From Opitutales bacterium (GTDB lineage Bacteria; Verrucomicrobiota; Verrucomicrobiae; Opitutales; CAG-312), in NCBI GenBank assembly GCA_017623955.1, contig JAGAOA010000088.1:1-8004 (forward strand): DNA of 8,004 nucleotides, written 5' to 3'. The position numbers were made by a program, and so were the translations under genes. Under the pieces are notes generated by a model that searched no databases, was not told where the DNA came from, and saw only the letters and a list, made by a program, of their open reading frames with translations. Shown one piece after another: positions 1 through 5,586 of the stretch (positions are counted from its first letter, which is position 1; every line of letters begins with the position of its first letter).

Positions 1-1002
1 GATAGAAAGAACTATGGTGATACTGATGTAAACAAAGTAGCTTATCCAAAATTCTTGGAAAAATTAAGTATTTGTCGCGACATGTTGCATGGTTACGACT
101 ACAGCAATTTTGCAAAAGGTACAAATCTTGAAAGATCAAAAATCATAAGTGGAGCTGTTAACTTTATTATCGCAAGAGAAAAAGAAGCAGATAAGGATAT
201 CTTCATAAAAGAGGCTCTTCTTTTACATCAAGCACTCTCGCTTTGCTCGTCGTTAGTTGAAGAAGAACTGCGTATCGAGGCAGCCTTTATGGAAGCTGTA
301 CGCGTTCTTACTCTTCGCCTAACAAGTACTGGTATTGGAAAGAAAATTTCGTTACCAGAAATGAACGCAAGAATAAATGAACTCCTAAAACAGAGTATCA
401 AAAGCGATGGCGTTATTAACCTATTCTCAGATGTTAAAGAAGAATTTTCTTTGTTCGATTCTAAGTTCTTGGAAGAAATTTCTAAGATGAAAGAAAAGAA
501 CTTGGCTGTCGAATTATTAAAGAAGCTTATAGCTGAACAAGTATCAATTTATCGTCGCACAAACGTAGTAAAGTCTGAAAAATTTAGCGAGATTATACAA
601 GAGGCAATGAACCGTTATCTCAATGGGATGTTGACTAATGAACAGGTAATAGAAGAACTGTTGAAACTCGCAAGACAAATTGCCGTAGCTCAAAAAGAAG
701 GTCAAGAACTTGGTTTAAGTGCAGAGGAACTTGCGTTTTACGATGCACTCACAAAACCTCAAGCTGTAAAAGATTTTTACGAAAATTCTCAACTGATTGC
801 TATCACAAAAGAATTAGCTGACGCATTACGCAAGAACAAAACTATCGATTGGCAAAAGAAGGCTTCTGCACGAGCTAAAATGCGCATGATGATTAAACGT
901 CTTCTAAAAAAATATGACTACCCTCCAGAAGGAATGGAAGATGCTGTTCAAGTTGTAATGACTCAATGTGAATTGTGGACAGATAATGTTATGGAGGTAT
1001 AA
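1..1002 (+). CDS. hsdR: Type I restriction endonuclease R subunit, C-terminal part (5' end outside window)
   Basis: This is the C-terminal 333 residues of HsdR, the ATP-dependent translocase and nuclease subunit of a type I restriction-modification complex. The frame is open from base 1 with no stop, so the gene begins upstream; a TTG near base 55 is internal and not a start. The visible part is the helical C-terminal region (DUF3387-like), which in this family contacts the methylase core. Recognisable family stretches are CRDMLHGYDYSNF near the start, an ALSLCSSLVEEELRIEAAFMEAVR segment, then the most conserved block: EAMNRYLNGMLTNEQVIEEL, ELGLSAEELAFYDAL, NKTIDWQKK, and the closing RLLKKYDYPPEGMEDAV. 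The nuclease and helicase motor domains are not in the window, so their integrity cannot be judged. hsdM and hsdS are expected upstream. Identification rests on these remembered family motifs, which run unbroken to the stop. Confidence 0.93.
   Translation, partial: DRKNYGDTDVNKVAYPKFLEKLSICRDMLHGYDYSNFAKGTNLERSKIISGAVNFIIAREKEADKDIFIKEALLLHQALSLCSSLVEEELRIEAAFMEAVRVLTLRLTSTGIGKKISLPEMNARINELLKQSIKSDGVINLFSDVKEEFSLFDSKFLEEISKMKEKNLAVELLKKLIAEQVSIYRRTNVVKSEKFSEIIQEAMNRYLNGMLTNEQVIEELLKLARQIAVAQKEGQELGLSAEELAFYDALTKPQAVKDFYENSQLIAITKELADALRKNKTIDWQKKASARAKMRMMIKRLLKKYDYPPEGMEDAVQVVMTQCELWTDNVMEV
993..997 (+). promoter_or_regulatory. Shine-Dalgarno site for the small ribbon-helix-helix gene
   Basis: GGAGG lies inside the last codons of hsdR, 10 bases before the ATG at 1008. 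This is one of the few clear Shine-Dalgarno sequences in the window. It supports translation of the small downstream gene from the hsdR transcript. Confidence 0.6.
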
Positions 1003-1007
1003 AATTT

Positions 1008-1178
1008 ATGGCAAGAACAACGAAAACAAACTCTATAAAAATTATCCAAATTTCCATATCCTTACCTAAGAATTTACTTTGTGTGATAGATAAAATGGCA
1101 AAAGCCGATAACAGAAATCGTAGTAATTTTATCGCAAAAGTATTTAGCGATTTCGCAAAAAAATCTCTTAAAGGTTAA
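1008..1178 (+). CDS. Small ribbon-helix-helix (CopG/Arc-like) DNA-binding protein
   Basis: This 56-residue protein starts at ATG 1008, five bases after the hsdR stop, behind a good GGAGG. The pattern fits a ribbon-helix-helix fold. A short strand (residues about 11-18, IKIIQISI) is followed by LPKNLLCVIDKMAKADN (helix one), then the turn NRSNFIAKVFSDFAKK (helix two), in which RSNFI matches the usual R-S-x-x-I/L signature. Such proteins bind DNA as dimers and act as antitoxins or autoregulators. No toxin-like gene follows it, so the likeliest role is a regulator of the restriction operon or an orphan antitoxin; that is inference. A 6-bp inverted repeat (AACAAT/ATTGTT, 1177-1190) overlaps its stop codon and could be a binding site. 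It is short, but the tight junction and the pattern make it credible. Confidence 0.72.
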   Translation: MARTTKTNSIKIIQISISLPKNLLCVIDKMAKADNRNRSNFIAKVFSDFAKKSLKG

Positions 1179-1797
1179 CAATGTATTGTTGGTGATTCTT
1201 CAAAAGTTGAGTTAAAAGTTTCACGTTTATTGACACAATAATGTAGAATTTATTGTATCGTAGTTGGGCATGTTAGATCGAAGAATTTCAAAAATTTGAG
1301 AAGGGTTTTGTGGTTGGGATTTGAAAAAAAGTAATCGCTATTTTCTCTTCGATGAAGAAATTTTTGTAGAAAATTTTTCAGAAAAGTTGAAAACATTTTT
1401 CTGAATTACGTTCAACTTTGTTGGTAATTTTCTTCTACAAAAAGGTCGTGGAAAGTGAAAAAATTTTGAACTAACATCTTTAACTTTCGGTCAGTTTGCT
1501 TTCATTTTTTTTAAAAACATTGATGAGCCAAAATAGAACTCGACATGCATTTTTTGTTTTCCATTTTGCAGTAAAAAATCTAGAAAATAAGATCGAAAAT
1601 TACACACATGTTGACATCGTCTTTCACATTTTTCTTCGACACATACAAGTATGCATGCACACACAATGTATCATCTAATTGCACCAAGTACAACTACACA
1701 AAGAACGTAGTAATTGCATGCAAGAATGTACTACATTCACTAGTACATGACATAGCAGCCGTTTAGTAAAAAGTCATTACTATAACATCTACTATAC
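1179..1797. other. Gene-free AT-rich intergenic region after the restriction operon
   Basis: No convincing gene is seen here. The only open frame (about 1496-1678) encodes a low-complexity F/H/V-rich peptide with no ribosome-binding site and no family likeness. Visible items are a TTGACA (1230-1235) with only a weak TTGTAT 17 bases downstream, an inverted repeat ACAATAA/TTATTGT (1235-1241 with 1250-1256), and the stem-loop region listed separately. The last 200 bases are rich in short CAT/TAC/ACA words, as is the tract after the repeat array. Confidence 0.6.
1361..1443. other. Stem-loop region with mutually exclusive pairings (possible structured RNA)
   Basis: Three perfect complementary pairs lie within 83 bases. 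TTTTTGTAGA (1361-1370) pairs with TCTACAAAAA (1434-1443), closing the whole region. Inside it, TTCAGAAAA (1377-1385) pairs with TTTTCTGAA (1397-1405). AAGTTGAA (1384-1391) pairs with TTCAACTT (1411-1418). The two inner stems share bases 1384-1385 and the second crosses the first, so they compete or form a pseudoknot. This could be a structured RNA or an operator region. The high A+T content raises the chance of fortuitous pairing, so confidence is low. Confidence 0.3.
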
Positions 1798-1829
1798 AAA
1801 AATGGTTTCATAGCATGGAAACCATTTTT
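1798..1829. terminator. Terminator-like hairpin, usable on both strands
   Basis: A 12-bp perfect stem (AAAAATGGTTTC at 1798-1809 with its complement at 1818-1829) encloses an 8-base loop. The arm ends give an A run on one side and a T run on the other, as in bidirectional intrinsic terminators. No gene lies close on either side. It sits just left of the 25-bp repeat array and may bound that repeat block. Confidence 0.45.
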
Positions 1830-1846
1830 TGTATCCCTTACCAAGA

Positions 1847-2190
1847 GGTCCGTTAACGTGTCTATCTTGTATGCAGAGTCTGGGACGTTTTTCGGGAGGT
1901 CCGTTAACGTGTCTATCTTGTAGACACCCTAACGGGTCTCCAAACGCAAAAATTTCAAAAGGTCCGTTAACGTGTCTATCTTGTATACAGAGTCTGGGAC
2001 GTTTTTTGGGAGGTCCGTTAACGTGTCTATCTTGTATGAAGGATCCGGGCCATGAAAAACACCCATTTTTTGAAGGTGCAAAAAATGCATAAAAATGCCC
2101 GATTTTCGCCAAAAGGTCCGTTAAGGCGTCTATCTTGCATGCAGAGTCTGGGACGTTTTTCGCGAGGTCCGTTAACGTGTCTATCTTGTA
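1847..2190 (+). repeat. Six copies of a 25-bp repeat arranged as three 51-bp-spaced pairs
   Basis: The 25-bp unit has the core GTTAACGTGTCTATCTTG and starts at 1847, 1898, 1961, 2012, 2115 and 2166. Five copies are identical. The copy at 2115 differs at three positions (GGC for ACG in the core, and GCA for GTA at its end). Within each pair the starts are 51 bases apart. The intervening 26 bases are also conserved in all three pairs (CAGAGTCTGGGACG followed by a T run), and the sixth copy is followed by the first half of that spacer. Between pairs the spacers are 38 and 78 bases and unrelated. Since 51 is a multiple of three, long repetitive frames stay open on both strands (for example 1792-2214 minus), but these look like by-products. 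This is not a CRISPR array, because the short spacers are near-identical. Confidence 0.85.
1901..1935. repeat. Imperfect inverted repeat built on the second 25-bp repeat copy
   Basis: CCGTTAACGTGTCTA (1901-1915) is followed by TCTTG and then TAGACACCCTAACGG (1921-1935). The arms pair at 13 of 15 positions, giving a large hairpin with a 5-base loop. Only this copy of the repeat has the full complementary arm, which suggests the other copies are half-elements. Confidence 0.65.
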
Positions 2191-2245
2191 TGCAGAGTCT
2201 GGGATTTTGAGCAAAAATTTTCGTTTTTGGATCCATACTCCCTTT

Positions 2246-2278
2246 GCAAGATAGACACCCTAACGGGTGTCTACTTGC
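2246..2278. repeat. Large hairpin related to the 25-bp repeat family
   Basis: GCAAGATAGACACCC (2246-2260), loop TAAC, and GGGTGTCTACTTGC (2265-2278) form a 14-bp stem with a single bulged A. The left arm shares TAGACACCCTAACGGG with the element at 1921 and carries, on the other strand, the TCTATCTTG of the 25-bp repeat. It is therefore a member of the same family at the right edge of the array. No T run follows, so it does not look like an intrinsic terminator. Confidence 0.65.
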
Positions 2279-2306
2279 CCCAACTCCGCTTACGCTTCGT
2301 GGTGAC

Positions 2307-2365
2307 AAAATGCTACGCATTTTTGAAGAGAGTTTGCTACGCAAACGAATAAAAATTGCTACGCA
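2307..2365. repeat. Three TGCTACGCA mini-hairpin repeats
   Basis: TGCTACGCA occurs at 2311-2319, 2335-2343 and 2357-2365. The first copy sits in AAAATGC-TAC-GCATTTT (7-bp stem, 2307-2323). The second sits in GTTTGC-TAC-GCAAAC (6-bp stem, 2332-2346). The third keeps only a short stem. The flanking arm bases differ between copies one and two yet remain complementary, which suggests the hairpin shape is what is kept. No gene lies nearby. Confidence 0.55.
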
Positions 2366-3107
2366 CTTCCACCAAAATTTGAGTACATAACACTCTTTAA
2401 CTTTAATAAAAAATTGATACATGCGACACGTGTAGTTTCTATGAGTTGATAGTAAGCGATGCAATTAAGTCGATGTAGTATAAATGTTGTAGTGCATCTA
2501 AAAAGTTATAGTACGATGCATAGTAAAGTTACACAAAAAGTATAACGAATGTACACATAAGTAGTACGAGTATGTTATACTAAATTGTTAATAGTAGTTT
2601 ACAGAGAACGCACTACTGTAGTCATCATGGTTGCAATAGCAATATGTACATGTTATGAGATGGCTAATGTCATCATGTAGTACATCAATTGCTACACACA
2701 ACATCAATTGAAAATTATACAAACGATTCACCACTAAGCATACTAATGTTGGAGCTTGTGTATACACACAACATCTGTAGCTTAAAAGTAAGTTGTGCTA
2801 AAGTGTAATGTTGTTGTAATCCTTCAAAGTCATGTACGTATGTATAACTGACTATGACATACAAAGAACAAGAAGTAATAGTTGCATGAACACCAACTAC
2901 GCACGATAAAGTTTATAATATGCCAACACTAATGCGAACAATAATTATAGCAATTCTATGTACAAGAAAATCGACGATAGCAGATAAAAGGATACTATAA
3001 CGCAACAGTTATAAGGTTGTTCGAATCACTCTATGATATTATTGTAGTCTATCTGTTGCGACATTTATTTACATACAAGCTTCAACATCTTAACTTGTCT
3101 ATTTACA
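2366..3107. other. Gene-free tract with unusual word composition
   Basis: Neither strand shows a believable gene. The tract is rich in GTAC, TACAT, TAGT and ACA/TGT words, so stop codons are dense in all frames. It lacks the long A and T runs seen in other intergenic parts of the window. Local repeats include a 13-bp direct repeat TACACACAACATC (2693-2705 and 2763-2775), a 10-bp direct repeat ACATCAATTG (2682-2691 and 2701-2710), a 12-bp perfect palindrome TGTGTATACACA (2757-2768), and an 8-bp inverted pair CGCAACAG/CTGTTGCG (3001-3008 and 3053-3060). Its role is unknown; a decayed insertion or a structured non-coding locus are both possible. Confidence 0.5.
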
Positions 3108-3222
3108 TGAAGGGCATCGACGCTCTTCAATACATCTAAAAACGTTTTTAAGGCATTTATTAGGCTTTTTGATTGTCAATACGTAATAAGCTTAGACAAG
3201 CAAGCTTGTCGCCTTTAAAGGC
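3108..3222. repeat. Cluster of dyad-symmetric sequences upstream of hipB
   Basis: Four dyads lie within 115 bases. TGAAGGGC/GCTCTTCA is at 3108-3115 and 3122-3129 (one mismatch). The 14-base perfect palindrome TAAAAACGTTTTTA is at 3137-3150. GACAAGC-AA-GCTTGTC is at 3195-3210. The 12-base perfect palindrome GCCTTTAAAGGC is at 3211-3222 and is followed by AAATTTTT. The last one may work as a weak terminator shielding hipBA. The cluster as a whole could hold protein-binding sites or a recombination site. The function is inference only. Confidence 0.4.
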
Positions 3223-3316
3223 AAATTTTTCGCGTTCCCTCACCTTTCTCAAACATTATTGTTTTGTATTTATTTTAGATTTATAGCTTAAACCTTTTAA
3301 TTCTATAAAATAATGA

Positions 3317-3346
3317 TTGACTAATTAGATGTTTTTGCGATTATAT
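3317..3346 (+). promoter_or_regulatory. Candidate hipBA promoter with a palindromic operator in the spacer
   Basis: TTGACT (3317-3322) fits a -35 box, and a TTATAT-type -10 follows at about 3340-3346 with 17-18 bp spacing. The predicted start would leave a leader of only 10-20 bases before the hipB ATG at 3366, where no Shine-Dalgarno is seen. The perfect palindrome CTAATTAG (3321-3328) overlaps the end of the -35 box and the spacer. That is where a HipB dimer would need to bind for the autoregulation known in this family. The -10 is a poor match, so this is tentative. Confidence 0.35.
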
Positions 3347-3365
3347 GTATGTTTTATAAAGCATT

Positions 3366-3677
3366 ATGAAAGAACGCAAAGTATATTTTCCTCGGCTAAA
3401 TCGTCTTATAAAGCAAGTTGGCGAGCAGATAAAACTTGCAAGGTTGCGTCGCAAGCTTGGAACAGTATCTCTTGCCGAACGTGCAGGAATATCGCGTTCA
3501 ACTTTGCTTCTGATTGAAAAAGGTACTCCAACGGTTTCGATGGGAAGTTATTTGCAAGTGCTTTTTGTTTTAGGTTTGGAAAATGATTTCCTTCTACTTG
3601 CCAAAGATGACATTCTTGGAAGAAAACTTCAAGATGCTGAACTTCTCACTCCAAAGCGAGCTCCCAAAAAGAAATAA
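3366..3677 (+). CDS. hipB: HipB-type antitoxin, XRE-family helix-turn-helix protein
   Basis: This 103-residue DNA-binding antitoxin is the partner of the HipA kinase encoded next. An XRE helix-turn-helix spans about residues 17-72. VGEQIKLARLRRKLG leads into SLAERAGISRSTLLLIEKG (35-53), with the recognition helix around ISRSTLLLIEKG. VSMGSYLQVLFVLGL then completes the five-helix fold. The C-terminal tail is strongly basic (TPKRAPKKK). In characterised HipBA systems HipB binds operator DNA and HipA together, repressing the operon and neutralising the kinase. The start at ATG 3366 lacks a Shine-Dalgarno but leaves a sensible N-terminus. The stop overlaps the hipA start (TAATG at 3675-3679), which implies translational coupling. 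Confidence 0.88.
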   Translation: MKERKVYFPRLNRLIKQVGEQIKLARLRRKLGTVSLAERAGISRSTLLLIEKGTPTVSMGSYLQVLFVLGLENDFLLLAKDDILGRKLQDAELLTPKRAPKKK

Positions 3678-4936
3678 TGAGTACTGAAAAGCACATTTAC
3701 GTTTATGCCGATACAAGAGATTTAAACGAACCTCTTTTCTTGGGCATACTCAATTCTACTGTTGTGAGGGGGAAAGAAATTTTTTCGTTTGAATACTCGA
3801 AGGATTGGTTAAAGAATAGTTCTCGGTTTGCAATTGACCCTCAGTTGAATCTTTTTGAAGGTAGGCATTTCAATGCAGATGATAAACCAAACTTTGGCAT
3901 TTTTACAGATTCTGCTCCAGACCGTTGGGGAAGAGTTTTGATGAATCGTCGAGAAGCCCTTTCTGCAAAAATTGAAAATCGAAAAAAGAAAACACTTCTC
4001 GAATCTGATTACCTACTTGGAGTTTTCGATGAACTACGCATTGGTGCATTGCGTTTTAAAACAGATCCCAAAGGTAATTTTTTAAATGACGATAAAAAAC
4101 TATCTGCACCACCGATGGCATCATTAAGGGAACTTCAAAGTGCATCTCTAAAAATAGAAGATGAAGAAAATGGTGCTTCTGATGACGATAGATTGAAGTG
4201 GCTTAATCTGTTGCTTGCTCCAGGTTCATCGTTAGGTGGAGCTCGTCCAAAAGCAAATGTAGTTGCACCTGATGGCTCTTTATGGATTGCAAAATTCCCA
4301 AGCAAAAATGACTCTTCCGACGTAGAGGCATGGGAAATGGTCGCAAACGATTTAGCGAAAACCTTAAGGCTTAATGTTCCTAAAGTTGAGTTAAAAAAAT
4401 TTGCATCAAAACGTCATACATTTTTAACAAAGCGTTTCGATAGAGAAAACAATAAGCGTATTCATTTCGCATCTGCTATGACCTTGTTGGGATATTCCGA
4501 TGGAGCAAATGCAAGTGATGGTGCAAGCTATCTTGAGCTTGCTGAATTTATCTCTCGCTTTGGAGCACCATCCGATTTACGAGAGTTGTGGACTAGAATT
4601 GTGTTTAATATATGTATTGGAAATTCTGATGACCACTTGCGTAATCATGGCTTTATTTGGGATGGACATTGTTGGAGGCTTTCACCTGTTTACGACATTA
4701 CTCCTAATCCAGATGCAACTGGTTTAAGTTTGAACATAACAGAAGATGACAATTCTTTAGATTTAAATTTGGCATTAGAAGTTGCACCTTATTTTAAGGT
4801 ATCGAAACGCGACGCCAAAGAAATAATAAAAGACTTCAAAAAAACGATTGCAGAATGTTGGAATGATTTTGCTGACAATTATAAGATTTCAAAAACCGAA
4901 CAACACATTTACGAATCTGCCTTTAACACTTACTAA
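3677..4936 (+). CDS. hipA: HipA-type serine/threonine kinase toxin
   Basis: This 419-residue toxin kinase of a type II toxin-antitoxin pair has a typical HipA length. In studied members it phosphorylates targets such as glutamyl-tRNA synthetase, which stalls translation and induces dormancy; the target here is not known. The N-terminal subdomain has the family motif FTDSAPDRWGR (76-86). The serine-containing loop PGSSLGGARPKA (182-193) matches the region of regulatory autophosphorylation. K206 in LWIAKF is the likely ATP-binding lysine. The catalytic loop is GNSDDHLRNHGF (315-326), with a catalytic aspartate at D318 or D319, and LSPVYDITP (335-343) carries the metal-binding D340. All key residues are present, so the kinase is predicted to be active. 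It follows hipB with a TAATG overlap and is closed by a strong terminator at 4967-4992. Confidence 0.94.
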   Translation: MSTEKHIYVYADTRDLNEPLFLGILNSTVVRGKEIFSFEYSKDWLKNSSRFAIDPQLNLFEGRHFNADDKPNFGIFTDSAPDRWGRVLMNRREALSAKIENRKKKTLLESDYLLGVFDELRIGALRFKTDPKGNFLNDDKKLSAPPMASLRELQSASLKIEDEENGASDDDRLKWLNLLLAPGSSLGGARPKANVVAPDGSLWIAKFPSKNDSSDVEAWEMVANDLAKTLRLNVPKVELKKFASKRHTFLTKRFDRENNKRIHFASAMTLLGYSDGANASDGASYLELAEFISRFGAPSDLRELWTRIVFNICIGNSDDHLRNHGFIWDGHCWRLSPVYDITPNPDATGLSLNITEDDNSLDLNLALEVAPYFKVSKRDAKEIIKDFKKTIAECWNDFADNYKISKTEQHIYESAFNTY

Positions 4937-4966
4937 GTCTTATTAGATTTTGTTATTAACACTTAT

Positions 4967-4992
4967 AGCTCTGCTTCGGCAGGGCTTTTTTT
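4967..4992 (+). terminator. Intrinsic terminator of the hipBA operon
   Basis: An 8-bp stem (4967-4974 with 4979-4986, including one G-T pair) is capped by the very stable TTCG loop and followed by seven T residues (4986-4992). It lies 30 bases after the hipA stop. It separates hipBA from the next cluster, so the AbiEi-like gene needs its own promoter or read-through. Confidence 0.88.
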
Positions 4993-5025
4993 GTGGGTAA
5001 ATTTTATCCTGTAATAACTAAAGTT

Positions 5026-5586
5026 ATGGATAAATTAAAAAACAAAATCATAAAAAAACTACATCGCAAAGATTACGGCAGAGCTTGTACTTTCAGCGAT
5101 TTTAATAACCTTGCGGATAATGCAACTTTACGCAGAGCTCTAAATGAGCTCATGCAAGAAGAAAAGGTCGCCGAAGTATCACCAAATATTTTTGTCGTCT
5201 TCACCAAATCTGAATTCATCGATGCTCCAATACCACCGGCAGCCAGTAGCATTGCTTATGCGATTGCTCGCCAAAACGGTTGGGTTATGTTACCCGAGAA
5301 GTACCACGCTTTAAATTACGTTGGTTTTGAATCGCAGGTTCCATGTAGATTTATTTATGGCTCATCAGGTCCGGATATTACGTTTGATGTGCTTGGTGTA
5401 ACAATAGAATTCCGCCACATCCCTGAAAACTTGCAAAGGTATAGAACTATCGGTGAGGCTGCAATTGCTTACATACTATTGTCAGCAGAATATCCAAAAT
5501 ATTACAGGCGTAAATTTCTAAAGCGTTATTGTCCACCTGAACTTGTCGCTGAAATCGCCAAAGAGCTAAACGTTCAAATCCCCTAA
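5026..5586 (+). CDS. DUF6088 / AbiEi-like putative antitoxin
   Basis: This 186-residue protein resembles the DUF6088 group, which is related to AbiEi, the DNA-binding antitoxin of type IV toxin-antitoxin and abortive-infection systems. Residues 1-58 look like a winged helix: DYGRACTFSDFNNLADNATLRRALNELMQEEKVAEVSPNIFVV has the pattern 'FSDF ... LRRAL..L...G/K-V ...'. The second part carries family-like features: SSIAYAIARQNGW (74-86), ALNYVGFESQVP (95-106), the YGSSGPDI segment (111-118) and VTIEFRHIP (125-133). I chose ATG 5026 over GTG 4993, because 4993 directly abuts the T tract of the upstream terminator and the extra 11 residues look non-conserved. No clear Shine-Dalgarno is visible. The stop overlaps the next start (TAATG, 5584-5588), suggesting coupling. 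An AbiEii-type nucleotidyltransferase would be expected next but is absent. Confidence 0.75.
   Translation: MDKLKNKIIKKLHRKDYGRACTFSDFNNLADNATLRRALNELMQEEKVAEVSPNIFVVFTKSEFIDAPIPPAASSIAYAIARQNGWVMLPEKYHALNYVGFESQVPCRFIYGSSGPDITFDVLGVTIEFRHIPENLQRYRTIGEAAIAYILLSAEYPKYYRRKFLKRYCPPELVAEIAKELNVQIP

Noticed and set aside
1230..1258. Promoter with TTGACA
   Set aside because: The -35 is perfect but the best -10 at 17-bp spacing is TTGTAT, and there is no gene downstream for it to serve. It is only mentioned in the intergenic entry.
1496..1678. Plus-strand open frame of 60 codons
   Set aside because: Composition is F, H and V rich without any pattern, there is no Shine-Dalgarno, and it lies in a gene-free tract.
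1847..2190. CRISPR array
   Set aside because: The repeats are of suitable length, but three spacers are near-identical 26-mers and the others vary from 38 to 78 bases, with no cas genes in view.
1792..2214. Minus-strand open frame of 140 codons with a repeated QDRHVNGP peptide, and the plus-strand frame at 1829-2092
   Set aside because: Both are by-products of the 51-base repeat period, which is a multiple of three. The peptides repeat only because the DNA does, and no ribosome-binding site or family similarity is visible.
2027..2464. Minus-strand open frame of 145 codons
   Set aside because: Half of it is again the repeat array read in frame and the rest is unusual intergenic sequence. There is no start signal and no domain.
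4993..5025. GTG start at 4993 for the AbiEi-like gene
   Set aside because: It touches the T run of the hipBA terminator and adds 11 residues without family likeness. ATG 5026 is preferred.
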